The position numbers and the translations under genes were made by a program. 64,000 nucleotides of DNA from Pontiella sulfatireligans (GTDB lineage: Bacteria > Verrucomicrobiota > Kiritimatiellia > Kiritimatiellales > Pontiellaceae). The stretch lies in NCBI RefSeq assembly GCF_900890705.1, contig NZ_CAAHFH010000001.1:868001-932000 (forward strand). Direction: 5' to 3'. Shown piece by piece: positions 1 through 9,182 of the stretch; position 1 is the stretch's first letter; each line of letters starts with the position of its first letter. The notes under the pieces are model-generated. The model did no database searches. It worked only from the letters and a program-made list of their open reading frames with translations, and was not told the origin of the DNA.

Positions 1-1242
1 CAAATTATTCACACATTCCGGATCCTCTTCCACATTGTAGAATTCATCTGCGGGCCGGCTCCCATAGAGCAGCTTCCACTCATTGGAATTTTCATCCAGT
101 TTTTTAAACTGAGCGATGCCCCCGGATTCCTTCAGCGCGGTAGGCGGCAGGTCGGGAGCCAGATTGTTGATATAGAGATATTTTCCTTTCCGGATGGCAC
201 GGGAAGGATACCCCCTGTTGTCGGGACGTATGTTCACATCGTGGCGCTCGCGGCCATACAGCGCAAAGGCCCGCTCCGGAATCGACCCCTTCAGGTCATC
301 GCCGCGGAAAATCTCCGTCCAGCTGCGGCCGGAAAGCGAGTCCATGCCCGTCGTTTTTGGATCGACCCCGGCGAGCTCCAGCAGGGTCGGGGCAATATCC
401 ACAAAGTTCACATAGGCCGTGCAGGTGCGTCCCGGGTTTTTAAGCTGCCCTTTCCACATGATGCTGAGCGGCACATGATTCCCGGCCATGTAGGTATCTC
501 CTTTGGCGCGCGGGAACGGCATGCCGTGATCGGACGACATGATGATCAGGGTGTTTTCCAACAGCCCCCGCTCTTCGAGCAGCTGGATCATTTTCCCGGT
601 ATCGGAATCGAACCGCTCCACCTCGAATGCATAGTCGGCCACATCCTGACGCAGAGCCGGCGTATCCTCCCAATAAGACGGCAAATCAATCTGAGCCAAC
701 CGTTTCGCGGTGTGCTTTTGTTTTTTATAGCCCCGGTGCGGATCACTGGAGCAGAACCAGAAATGGAACGGCTTCCCCTCGGGAACATCGTCAAGAAAGG
801 CTTCAAAGGCCTCGACGTAGCTGCCGGTATAGATTTCGCCGCACAGCTTGCGCCCTTCCGGCAACTGCCCCGGCGACCAGCCCTTGCCGACCCGCGCCGC
901 ATAGTATCCGTTCTTCACCAGCGTCTCGATATAGGTCTGGAATTTATCCTTCGGCCAGTAGGCGAGGTGGTTGCCCACCTCCTCGTTCTGCCACGGATAG
1001 CGCCCCGTCAAAACCGACGCGCGACACGGCGCGCACTTCGCCACGGCCGTATAAGCCTGATCGAAAAGAATCCCCTTTTCCGCCACCCGGTCAAACGTCG
1101 GGGTTTTCAGCCAGTCGGTTCCATACGCGCCGGCATGCCGCCCCCAGTCATCCGCAAAGGCAAATAGAATGTTCGGGCGGTCTGACTCAGCGGTTGCAAC
1201 CCCGGTTGCAAAACAGATCATCAGGGCAATAAAACGGGTCAT
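1..1242 (-). CDS. Exported sulfatase, S1 family (partial, C-terminus off the left edge)
   Basis: Predicted periplasmic or secreted sulfatase that hydrolyses sulfate esters of a polysaccharide or oligosaccharide. The frame opens with ATG at 1242, followed by a signal peptide (about residues 1-18), and is still open at base 1, so 414 codons are visible and the C-terminus is missing. Metal-binding DD is at residues 31-32 (FADDWG). The formylglycine motif is C70-A-P-C-R74, with Cys where Ser or Thr is commoner, and SSDHG gives the later metal ligands. It is the last gene seen of the minus-strand cluster, 13 bp after the GH36-like gene. Sulfatase class is clear; substrate is unknown. Confidence 0.93.
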   Translation of the reverse strand, partial: MTRFIALMICFATGVATAESDRPNILFAFADDWGRHAGAYGTDWLKTPTFDRVAEKGILFDQAYTAVAKCAPCRASVLTGRYPWQNEEVGNHLAYWPKDKFQTYIETLVKNGYYAARVGKGWSPGQLPEGRKLCGEIYTGSYVEAFEAFLDDVPEGKPFHFWFCSSDPHRGYKKQKHTAKRLAQIDLPSYWEDTPALRQDVADYAFEVERFDSDTGKMIQLLEERGLLENTLIIMSSDHGMPFPRAKGDTYMAGNHVPLSIMWKGQLKNPGRTCTAYVNFVDIAPTLLELAGVDPKTTGMDSLSGRSWTEIFRGDDLKGSIPERAFALYGRERHDVNIRPDNRGYPSRAIRKGKYLYINNLAPDLPPTALKESGGIAQFKKLDENSNEWKLLYGSRPADEFYNVEEDPECVNNL

Positions 1243-1255
1243 ACAGTCTCCTCAA

Positions 1256-3664
1256 TTATTTAAACAAGAGCTTCCACTGAACTTCACGGTTTTCCGGGGC
1301 GTCAATCTGAACACGCAGCTTCCAGCCGTCTTGTTCCACCATCTTGATTTTGACCCCGGCCCTCCGGTCTTTCTTCGACACAACCGCCTTGGTGCATGTC
1401 CATGCCCCGCCGCTCTTCCGAGCCGCCACGCGAATTTCGTAGGGATCGCTGCCCACAACCAGACTTCGCCCAGACAGACTCTTCTCACCAGCGCTCCACT
1501 CGGTGCTCAACAAATCCATCACTCCTTGTGTAATATGGCGCGACGTGCCGATCACCTGCGGCTCGTCTTTCACCTCAACAAGGCTGATCACTTGGCAGGT
1601 GCGTGAGGGGACTGTTCGCTCAAGCGTCTTGGAAAATGGATCAATGAATGAGTTGCTCCAATATTCAAACCCGACATATTGCTTTGATTCATCCAAACCA
1701 ACCCAGTCGAGGTTTTGGCTGAAGGCGGGATCGATCGGAGCGGTCATGGCCCATTCATCCCCCTTTTTCTTCGGTTTCTTTTTGCCCTTCTTCTTCGACT
1801 TGCCTTGGATTTCAATATCATCGTCCTTGGCACGCTGAATCTCTTTGAGCACATCGCTTTCGCTCTTGCCCCAGTTGAACAGGCCAACGAGTTTTCGATC
1901 GCTCTTCGGATCTTCGAGCATCCAGACCGTCGGACTGTCATAATCGAAGAAGTCCACCGGCCTGGCGTTCAACGAGTGCGACGGAATCGTGCGGCGCAGC
2001 AAATCGAGGCGTTCCGCGGGAAGCTTGCTGTAATCCACGCTATTTGCAGTCAGCGTTCCGGTCAGCGCGACCCACGAGCAAAGCGAGCGGGCATCATTGA
2101 GCGGCAGGCTTTCGCGGACGTAGGCCGGATCGGGGTCGTTGTGCCAAACGCGATTATGCAGGAAGTAGAAGCGTCCGCCAAACAGCGGCCCTTTCAGCGT
2201 GGCCGGATAGCTGGCGCGGTTGTCGGGACCAATGCGCATGGCATTGACCAGCCCGAAACTACCCCCCAGCGAGCGCATGTTTTGGCAGGTGTTGCACCCA
2301 AGAATAAAGACCTCATCCCCGGCCGCCTTGCGCAGCTTTTTCAGGCCGGTGCGAAAGGCTTCAATATGAGTCATGTCCGGATTAAACAACTTCGACTCAC
2401 CGATCTTATCGTCCACATAGAACGTATTAATGTATTTCTGCTGGGTGGCGGTGCCGCACCACATGCCGTCGAGCTTGAAATATTTATAGCCCCAGTCCTT
2501 CGAAATTAATCGCGCCAGCTCGCTCATATAGTCCTGGGCCTTGGGGTTGGTCATATCGAGGCAGTCGCCTCCCCATCTTGCGTTGTAAGGCTGTCCATCC
2601 ATCGTAGCAAACAGCTCTTGCTTGTCGGCGAACCACGGATCGCTTGCGGTTCCGGAGAAGGGCTTGAACCAGATGCCGGCAACCATGTCCGCACTCTTGA
2701 TCTTATCCGCCGTAGCCTTCATGCCGGAGGCATAGCTTTCGTTCACATGGTAAAAATCGCGCGCCGGGCCGCCCTTTTCGATGCCCGCCTGCCAGCCATC
2801 GTCGATCTGCACCACGCTCAAGCCGTAGCCGGGCAGCTGCTTTTCCTGAATAAGGTCGACCGTCTTGAACAGGTTTTTTTCATTGGTGGCGCGGAAGGTG
2901 TTGTACCACGTGCAATAGAGCGAAGGCTTGTCTTTCAACTCGATGTCATACTGCTCGGCAATGCGTCCGGCCAGCTGTTCAAGCCCGACACGCGCATCGT
3001 CGAACAAACCAACCATGAAGCTTTCGAGTTGCTCCTCGCCGCCCGTCGCAATCCGGAGCGCTCCATAGTCGATCTGCGAGCGTACCTGCACCCGATCCTG
3101 CTCGGTCGCTACAAAGACAATGCCGTCGCCGCGGTCGTGGGTCAGCCATCCGCATACCATTCCGTTGCGGGTTGCCGGATCGGCCACGGCGGCAAAAACA
3201 TAGCTTCCAATTTCTGTCGAAGAAGGCTTCGACAGCGCACCGGACGACCGCACGGCCAGCTCGTCGGCACGCTTCCCGTTAATCTCAACCGCGAATCCAC
3301 CCGTTGGGATCTTCTGAAAGGTTTCTACCTGAGTCGAGGCGTTCTTCTGAATGTGCTGGATCACCGCAAAGGACAATGCAGGATAGAGCACAATTCGATC
3401 CGAACTGCCCGACTGGTGCGTGATGACCAAGGCGGAGCCCTGCCCCCAATCCGGATGCGTTGCAGCGCCCTTTTCCACGGTGCCGCCGGTTTCGGCAAAC
3501 TGCCCGCCTTTCAGTCCGAGCTTCGGGTTTTGAACCGATTGCACCGAATAGCTTGACGTTTTCGTATCGTAGCGAACCGTCAGTTGGTCGTTCTTCAAGG
3601 TATGAACCGCGGCATGGGCCCATGCCGCTGAAACTAAAACACCTATCATTAATATACTCTTCAT
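1256..3664 (-). CDS. Exported alpha-galactosidase-like glycosidase (GH36-like, clan GH-D)
   Basis: Predicted retaining alpha-glycosidase of 802 residues. A signal peptide (residues 1-18, ending AHA) is followed by an N-terminal beta-sandwich (to about 240) and a (beta/alpha)8 barrel. The likely nucleophile is D399 in YFKLDGMW and the likely acid/base is D481 in MRIGPDNRA, as in clan GH-D. An unusual lysine-rich run lies at residues 621-635. The last ~100 residues form a module shared with the protein at 40262-42664 (both end ENREV-x-W-x3-F). A longer frame starts at 3682, but AGGAG at 3672-3676 best serves the ATGs at 3667 and 3664. Galactose is inferred from the family; other alpha-sugars are possible. 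Confidence 0.85.
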   Translation of the reverse strand: MKSILMIGVLVSAAWAHAAVHTLKNDQLTVRYDTKTSSYSVQSVQNPKLGLKGGQFAETGGTVEKGAATHPDWGQGSALVITHQSGSSDRIVLYPALSFAVIQHIQKNASTQVETFQKIPTGGFAVEINGKRADELAVRSSGALSKPSSTEIGSYVFAAVADPATRNGMVCGWLTHDRGDGIVFVATEQDRVQVRSQIDYGALRIATGGEEQLESFMVGLFDDARVGLEQLAGRIAEQYDIELKDKPSLYCTWYNTFRATNEKNLFKTVDLIQEKQLPGYGLSVVQIDDGWQAGIEKGGPARDFYHVNESYASGMKATADKIKSADMVAGIWFKPFSGTASDPWFADKQELFATMDGQPYNARWGGDCLDMTNPKAQDYMSELARLISKDWGYKYFKLDGMWCGTATQQKYINTFYVDDKIGESKLFNPDMTHIEAFRTGLKKLRKAAGDEVFILGCNTCQNMRSLGGSFGLVNAMRIGPDNRASYPATLKGPLFGGRFYFLHNRVWHNDPDPAYVRESLPLNDARSLCSWVALTGTLTANSVDYSKLPAERLDLLRRTIPSHSLNARPVDFFDYDSPTVWMLEDPKSDRKLVGLFNWGKSESDVLKEIQRAKDDDIEIQGKSKKKGKKKPKKKGDEWAMTAPIDPAFSQNLDWVGLDESKQYVGFEYWSNSFIDPFSKTLERTVPSRTCQVISLVEVKDEPQVIGTSRHITQGVMDLLSTEWSAGEKSLSGRSLVVGSDPYEIRVAARKSGGAWTCTKAVVSKKDRRAGVKIKMVEQDGWKLRVQIDAPENREVQWKLLFK

Positions 3665-3708
3665 CATCCTGCTCCTTTTCATCTATATCTAAATTTACGC
3701 ATCCCTTA

Positions 3709-5232
3709 TTATTTCTCGTCCATCCAAATCAGCTGGGGCCACCATTCGGGGGCATCGTTTTGCTGTTTTGGGCCGGGGGTGCTGCGTCCGTTGCTCACGA
3801 CTTCGGTCAGACTTTTCTCAAGCTGTTCCACCACCTCAGGATATTTTCCGTGCAAGTTGGTGGTTTCGGACACGTCGGCCTCCAGATCGTAAAGAGCGGC
3901 CTTTTTCGGGCTCTTGTTCGGAATCAATTTCCACTTCCCGTCGCGGAAGGCAAAACGACCTCCAAAGTCATGATGTACCGCATTGGTGCGTTTATACTTT
4001 CCCGGGGTTTGGAAAAACAGCGGCAGCATGCTGTAGCTGTCTTCCCCCGCATTAGGCGCCACTTTTTCTCCCACCAAATCTGCGCAGGTGGCATAGAGGT
4101 CGGTCAGGCCACACATCACATCCGAGCGGCTTCCGGCCGGAATAACCGCCGGCCACTGCGCGACGAACGGCACGCGATGCCCGCCTTCGTTCAAGCTGCC
4201 CTTGCGTCCCTTATAGATCGCGCTGGAATGATGGCCGTACTGCTCTTCAAACTCCACCGGAAACGAAATCCGGGATGCGCCGTTGTCGGCCGTAAAGATT
4301 ACCAGCGTGTTTTTAAGCAGCCCCTTTTTTTTCAGCGCGGCGACCACCTGCCCTACCGTCCAATCAATCTCCTGGATAAAATCGCCATAGATTCCGCATC
4401 CGCTTTTGCCCAGGAATTCTTCGCGGGGCATCACCGGCGTATGCGGTGCATTGAGCGCCATATAGAAATAGAACGGCTTCGCGGAATCCACGTTGCCGAT
4501 GTAGTCCACGGCCCGTTCAGTCAGTTGTTTCAACAGAAGGGAGGGATCGAAGCCCGGCGCCATCAGGCCCCCGCGCATCATGCGTTGCTTGCCCGCAGGC
4601 GTTTTGTCGTGTTTGAAAGGATTCTGCTCCGTGGGCAGCACCGAGGCCCGGTCATTCACCAGCCAGGTATAGGGCGGAAAGTCGAGCGAAGCATTGATGC
4701 CATACCACGAATCAAAACCGAAATCGCACGGTCCGCCCGTGAACGGCTTCGTGAAATCAACCAACGGCTCAATATCGCTCGAATTACTGTCAAGCTCGCT
4801 AACTCGTGTACCATCCTTCAACATCCAGTTCAGACCCAAATGCCACTTACCGATCATCGCCGTAGCATAGCCGTTGCGTTTCAAGAGCGACGCCACCGTA
4901 TCGCGATCCGGCTTGATCAGTGAACGCGAGTAGCCATGCAATACCCGTTCTTTCTTTTCAGACCGCCAGCTATAGCGGCCGGTCATCAGGCTGTAGCGCG
5001 TGGGGGTGCACACGGCCGATGCCGAATGCGCATCGCTAAACTGCATCCCGCCGGCCACCAGCCCGTCAATGTTGGGGGTCTTCACTTTCGCGCCGGGGTT
5101 CAACGCCGCCACATCTCCGACGCCCATGTCGTCCGCCAGAATATAGACAATATTCGGCAGCGGTTGCTTGGCGAATACGCCGGTTGCGGTCAACGCACTC
5201 AGTAACATTAATTTCCATATGGATTTCATCAT
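3709..5232 (-). CDS. Exported sulfatase, arylsulfatase A-like
   Basis: Sulfatase of 507 residues with a signal peptide (residues 1-21, ending VFA). The formylglycine motif is C75-T-P-T-R79 followed by YSLMTGR. Metal ligands are D34-D35 (LADDMG) and the DN of FTADNGAS; the K and H of IGKWHLG are also present. It is a close paralogue of the next gene upstream (5486-7003), sharing the LNWMLKDG, YGINASL/FGINASL and FDSWYG/FDSWFG stretches and nearly the same C-terminus (RSTPGPKQ). The pair is therefore a tandem duplication, now separated by a PDZ relic. AAGGA lies 5-8 bases before the twin ATGs at 5232 and 5229. Substrate is not predictable beyond a sulfated glycan. Confidence 0.95.
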   Translation of the reverse strand: MMKSIWKLMLLSALTATGVFAKQPLPNIVYILADDMGVGDVAALNPGAKVKTPNIDGLVAGGMQFSDAHSASAVCTPTRYSLMTGRYSWRSEKKERVLHGYSRSLIKPDRDTVASLLKRNGYATAMIGKWHLGLNWMLKDGTRVSELDSNSSDIEPLVDFTKPFTGGPCDFGFDSWYGINASLDFPPYTWLVNDRASVLPTEQNPFKHDKTPAGKQRMMRGGLMAPGFDPSLLLKQLTERAVDYIGNVDSAKPFYFYMALNAPHTPVMPREEFLGKSGCGIYGDFIQEIDWTVGQVVAALKKKGLLKNTLVIFTADNGASRISFPVEFEEQYGHHSSAIYKGRKGSLNEGGHRVPFVAQWPAVIPAGSRSDVMCGLTDLYATCADLVGEKVAPNAGEDSYSMLPLFFQTPGKYKRTNAVHHDFGGRFAFRDGKWKLIPNKSPKKAALYDLEADVSETTNLHGKYPEVVEQLEKSLTEVVSNGRSTPGPKQQNDAPEWWPQLIWMDEK

Positions 5233-5296
5233 TTCATTCCTTTACCGGTAACCATTCATTCGACTAATAAAAAACTGTACTCCACCCGCGGATTAC

Positions 5297-5480
5297 TCAA
5301 GGGATCTCGCAGGTGAATTCCTGTACTTCCTGATTGCGCATCACTTTCATTTTCAGCGAGGTTCCGCGCTTCGCTTTTTCCAGCAGCGTTTTCATCTGCC
5401 CCACGCCGCTGACGGCACTCCCGTTAACCTTCAACAGAACATCATCCACCTAAAACCCGACTCGTCATCTTGGATTATCC
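5297..5480 (-). pseudogene. Relic of a PDZ-domain protein C-terminus
   Basis: The gap between the tandem sulfatases holds a decayed coding fragment. Frame GTG 5449 to TGA 5297 reads VDDVLLKVNGSAVSGVGQ, then MKTLLEKAKRGTSLKMKVMR and a short tail ending CEIP. This is the typical end of a PDZ domain (GFQVDDVLLKVNG, then P/K-G-x-x-L-K-x-x-V-x-R). The codon just before it is TAG where PDZ domains often have Gln (GF-stop-VDD), and a TGA lies a few codons further upstream. No start or ribosome site exists. I infer the 3' end of a lost PDZ protein such as an HtrA-like or processing protease. Confidence 0.7.
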
Positions 5481-5485
5481 ATCCT

Positions 5486-7003
5486 CTATTTTTGTTCCAT
5501 CCAGACCAGCTGCGACCACCAGGCCGGTCCATCGTTTTCCTGTTTCGGTCCCGGCGTGCTCCGTCCGTTCGCCACCACCGCCGTCAAGCGAGCTTCTAGC
5601 CGCTCCACCACTTCCGGATTCGATGCATACTGGTTCGCGGTTTCGGACACATCAGCCTCTAAATCATACAAAGCCGCCTTGCTTCTGTTTTTCGACGGAA
5701 TCAATTTCCAGCGACCGTCACGGAATGCAAAGCGTCCCCCGAAATCGTGATGCACGGCCTGAGTTCGCTTGTATTTTTCCAAGGTTTGGAAAAACAGCGG
5801 CAACATGCTGAAACTGTCTTCACCGACCTGCGGTGCCGCCGGCGCGCGGACCAGTTCCGCACAGGTGGCATAAAAGTCGGTCAATTCACAGAGCACATCG
5901 CAGCGGCTGCCCGCCTCCACCACTTCCGGCCAACGCACCAAAAACGGCACCCGATGGCCCCCTTCGTACAAACTCGCCTTGCGCCCCCGATAGATCCCGC
6001 TCGGATGGTGATCAAAAACCTGTTCAAACTTCAGCGGAAAGGCCGGCTTCGACGCCCCGTTGTCCGCGGTAAAAATCACCAGCGTATTCTCCGCAATTCC
6101 CCGCGCCTCCAGCGCGTCGAGAACCTGCCCGACGCTCCAGTCGATCTCCTGCACAAAATCGCCATAGATCCCGCAGTCGCTGGTTCCCCTGAACTCATCG
6201 CGCGGCACCACCGGCGTATGCGGTGCCGTGAGCGGTAGATACAAAAAAAACGGCGATTCCGCATCCGCCGCATCGATATGCTCCACCGCCCGCTCCGTCA
6301 ACGTTTTCAAAACCGTGGACGGATCAAACCCGGAGGCCTGCAGACCGCTCTCCATCCGCACCTGCTTCTCTTCCGGCGTTTTCAAACCATTGGAAACGTG
6401 CCGTTCCGTCGGCACCTCGACCACCCGATCATTTTCCATCCAGACATACGGCGGCAGATTCAGCGAAGCATTGATTCCGAACCACGAATCGAACCCGAGA
6501 TCGCACGGTCCGCCGGTGAACGGCTTCGAAAAATCGATCTGCGCCTCGATCCCCTCCGGCGCCTTCAGCTCCGTTACGCGGGAACCGTCTTTGAGCATCC
6601 AGTTCAGGCCAAGGTGCCACTTGCCGATCATCGCGGTTTGATAGCCGTTTCGTTTCAGCAGCGCCGCCGCCGTATCGCGGCCCGGCGCAATCAGCGCGCG
6701 GGAATAGCCGTAGAGCACATTGCCCTTCAGCTCACTGCGCCAGCAATACCGGCCGGTCAGCAGGCTGTAGCGCGTCGGCGTGCAGATCGACGCCGACGAG
6801 TGCATATCACTGAATTTCATCCCAGACGCCACTAGGCCGTCCAAGTTCGGCGTCTTCACTTTCGCTGCCGGATTCAGCGCGGCAATGTCTCCCACACCCA
6901 TATCATCGGCTAAAATACAAACAATGTTCGGGAGCGGTTCCTTCGCCAAAACCCCGGTCGCCAGCAATGCACTCACCCACATCAGTTTTAAAACAGTTTT
7001 CAT
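5486..7003 (-). CDS. Exported sulfatase, arylsulfatase A-like (paralogue of 3709-5232)
   Basis: Sulfatase of 505 residues with a signal peptide (1-20, ending VLA). The formylglycine motif is C74-T-P-T-R78. LADDMG near residue 31 and FTADNGAS provide metal ligands and IGKWHLGLNW is present. The sequence follows its downstream neighbour at 3709-5232 over almost the whole length, so the two probably cleave related sulfate esters or different positions of the same sugar. The ATG at 7003 overlaps the stop of the preceding esterase by one base (TAATG), a sign of translational coupling. Confidence 0.95.
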   Translation of the reverse strand: MKTVLKLMWVSALLATGVLAKEPLPNIVCILADDMGVGDIAALNPAAKVKTPNLDGLVASGMKFSDMHSSASICTPTRYSLLTGRYCWRSELKGNVLYGYSRALIAPGRDTAAALLKRNGYQTAMIGKWHLGLNWMLKDGSRVTELKAPEGIEAQIDFSKPFTGGPCDLGFDSWFGINASLNLPPYVWMENDRVVEVPTERHVSNGLKTPEEKQVRMESGLQASGFDPSTVLKTLTERAVEHIDAADAESPFFLYLPLTAPHTPVVPRDEFRGTSDCGIYGDFVQEIDWSVGQVLDALEARGIAENTLVIFTADNGASKPAFPLKFEQVFDHHPSGIYRGRKASLYEGGHRVPFLVRWPEVVEAGSRCDVLCELTDFYATCAELVRAPAAPQVGEDSFSMLPLFFQTLEKYKRTQAVHHDFGGRFAFRDGRWKLIPSKNRSKAALYDLEADVSETANQYASNPEVVERLEARLTAVVANGRSTPGPKQENDGPAWWSQLVWMEQK

Positions 7004-7833
7004 TATTTCACAAAATTCCTGCTTTTCATCCAGTCGAGCATCTCGGCCTGAATCTTCGGAACATCCTCTTTCTTAAACTCTCCCCGGCAGAAAAATCCGT
7101 GATTGCGACCCTCATAACCTTTCAGCGTGCAGTCATTCCCGGCTGCCTTCATCAGACGGGTCATCCGTTCCACATTCTCAAAGGGAACAGTGGTGTCGGC
7201 CATGCCGTGAAAAACCAAGGTCGGCGGTTGCCCCGCCCGCACCTGATGGCAGGGCGAAATCTCTGTCTTACGCGCTTCACCGACCTTCTCCAATCCATAG
7301 CCAAGCTCGGTCGTATCCGCCACCGGATTAAAGAGAACCATCGCATTCGGCACGGAGCTAATCTTCAGATTTTCGGAGGGGTCATCCAGCCCTTGAATCA
7401 TGCCGGTACAGGCCGCCACATGACCACCGGCAGAACCGCCCGACGCAATTATGCGCTCCGGATCAATCCCCAGCTCTTTCGCGTGTTCGCGCACCCAGCG
7501 GATCGCGGACTTGCCATCCTCCACACAATCAAACGGCGTTGTTTTATGCGTCTTTTTCACCCGGTATTCAGCGGAAATCGCTACGATGCCCTTAGATTTC
7601 AGATAGGTGCAATAGCTGTAAAACTGCCCCGGACGCCCCCCGACCCAGCCACCGCCAAAAAAGAAAACCACGCAGGCGCGCGGCTCCTGCGACGCTCCCT
7701 CGGGGGTGAATACATGCAGTTTCAGCTCCGCATCGCCCGCGGTCTTATACACAGGCATAGTGTCCGGCTCCTTCGCGGCCGACAACGCAAGTGCCGGCAT
7801 GAGCGCCAAAGCAATCAGCAGCGTCTTCTTCAT
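7003..7833 (-). CDS. Exported alpha/beta-hydrolase, acetyl-esterase/lipase type
   Basis: Predicted carbohydrate or short-chain acyl esterase, 276 residues, with signal peptide MKKTLLIALALMPALALS. The hormone-sensitive-lipase/BD-FAE layout is complete: an oxyanion-hole stretch FFFGGGWVGG, the nucleophile elbow GGSAGGH, a candidate Asp in GMADTTVPF and a candidate His in GRNHGFF. A longer open frame reaches 7917, but AAAGGA precedes the ATG at 7833. That ATG overlaps the stop of the upstream sulfatase in an ATGA junction, and the gene's own stop overlaps the next start (TAATG). It therefore sits coupled between two sulfatases. Removing acetyl groups that shield the sulfated glycan is the inferred role. 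Confidence 0.88.
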   Translation of the reverse strand: MKKTLLIALALMPALALSAAKEPDTMPVYKTAGDAELKLHVFTPEGASQEPRACVVFFFGGGWVGGRPGQFYSYCTYLKSKGIVAISAEYRVKKTHKTTPFDCVEDGKSAIRWVREHAKELGIDPERIIASGGSAGGHVAACTGMIQGLDDPSENLKISSVPNAMVLFNPVADTTELGYGLEKVGEARKTEISPCHQVRAGQPPTLVFHGMADTTVPFENVERMTRLMKAAGNDCTLKGYEGRNHGFFCRGEFKKEDVPKIQAEMLDWMKSRNFVK

Positions 7834-9179
7834 TTTGATTTTCCTTTGGGCGGCGTTGCAGAAATGTCCGGGTCGATTGCCGGGCCGGTCGGATTGGCGT
7901 TCACCTCGGCATCCCACCGCACATATTCCGCTTTCAACTGTTGGACAATTTCCGGATGCTGCGCAGACACATCGGTGGTTTCAGCTAGGTCGGTATCCAG
8001 ATTATATAAAGCCCCCTTTTGTTGCGGAAAATATTTCCACGGACCCCGCCGAGCCGCGCCAGCACCCGGCTTCGACCAATAGAGCGTGCGCACCGGCAGT
8101 TTTTCCCCGTTAAACAGCAGCGGGGAAAGATCGACCCCGTCGAGCTGGACCTGTTCAGGAACCGGAGTGCCGGACAGCGCCGCATAGGTGGTGTAAAAAT
8201 CAAGAATCATGGCGGTTTCGCCCGTGACGGCCGGCGGGATGGTTCCCGGCCAGAACGCAATGCCCGGCACGCGGTGCCCGCCTTCGCTCATGGATCCCTT
8301 GCCCCCTTTCAGGTCGGCAGACTTCGACCACTCTTTCGCCGGGCCGTTGTCCGAACAGAAAAAGATGAACGTGTTTTTTACCAAACCCAGCTCTTCCAGT
8401 TTTGTGCAGATGCGCCCCACTTCGGCATCCATCGATTCAATCATTTCCCGGTAGGCGCATTCCATGTCGATCTCGCTTTGCTTCACGGAACCCGCCCCGC
8501 GTACCGCCGGATCGCCGGGCCCTTGGAATGGAGAGTGCGGTGCACCGAAGGCCACATAGAGGAAGAACGGATTCTTCTGGTTGCGCTCCATGAAATCGAG
8601 GGCGTGGCTGCCGATCAACGTGGTCTGGTATCCCTCTTCCGGAGTCAGCTGATCCTGCTTCCACCAGTCTTCCTGCTGGGCGAGATCGAGATGCGATTGA
8701 TAGTCGACGTTGCCGCTGACAAATCCAATGAACTCGTCGAACCCCTGCTTGACCGGATTAAACTTGGTGGAATACCCCACGTGCCATTTTCCAAACAAGG
8801 CCGTACGGTAGCCGCCCGACTTGAGCATTTCCGCAATCGTGAATTCTTCGAGCGCCAGTCCCTGATTCCGGCATTCTTTGGCTTTCACCACACTGGTTAT
8901 TCCGGTGCGTTGCTGATAGCGCCCTGACAACAGCGCGGCCCGCGTCGGGCTGCACACCGCCCCGTTGGAATGAAAATCCGTAAACTTCACGCCGTTCGCC
9001 GCCATGCGGTCGAGATGCGGCGTTTTTATGCCGCTGGCATTGTCATAGCAGGAAAGCCCCGAATACCCCATGTCATCCGCCATGATGAAAATAAAGTTGG
9101 GCCGATCCGCATCGGCGTGAACCGCCAAAACACCGGCCAGGGCCAAAACTGCAATCCTTAAAAGTCCAATCCTGCGCAT
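7830..9179 (-). CDS. Exported sulfatase, arylsulfatase type
   Basis: Sulfatase of 449 residues, shorter than its neighbours. A signal peptide (about 1-24) precedes DRPNFIFIMADDMG. The formylglycine motif is C76-S-P-T-R80 followed by AALLSGR. FGKWHVG and FFCSDNGP complete the active-site signature. AAAGGAG within the end of the upstream fucosidase gene acts as its ribosome site, and the stop overlaps the esterase start (ATGA). The charged tail ends PPKGKSK. Substrate unknown. Confidence 0.95.
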   Translation of the reverse strand: MRRIGLLRIAVLALAGVLAVHADADRPNFIFIMADDMGYSGLSCYDNASGIKTPHLDRMAANGVKFTDFHSNGAVCSPTRAALLSGRYQQRTGITSVVKAKECRNQGLALEEFTIAEMLKSGGYRTALFGKWHVGYSTKFNPVKQGFDEFIGFVSGNVDYQSHLDLAQQEDWWKQDQLTPEEGYQTTLIGSHALDFMERNQKNPFFLYVAFGAPHSPFQGPGDPAVRGAGSVKQSEIDMECAYREMIESMDAEVGRICTKLEELGLVKNTFIFFCSDNGPAKEWSKSADLKGGKGSMSEGGHRVPGIAFWPGTIPPAVTGETAMILDFYTTYAALSGTPVPEQVQLDGVDLSPLLFNGEKLPVRTLYWSKPGAGAARRGPWKYFPQQKGALYNLDTDLAETTDVSAQHPEIVQQLKAEYVRWDAEVNANPTGPAIDPDISATPPKGKSK

Positions 9180-9182
9180 CGC

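Noticed and set aside
3460-4923. 487-codon plus-strand open frame
   Set aside because: Antisense to a sulfatase with an intact active site; no leader or family features.
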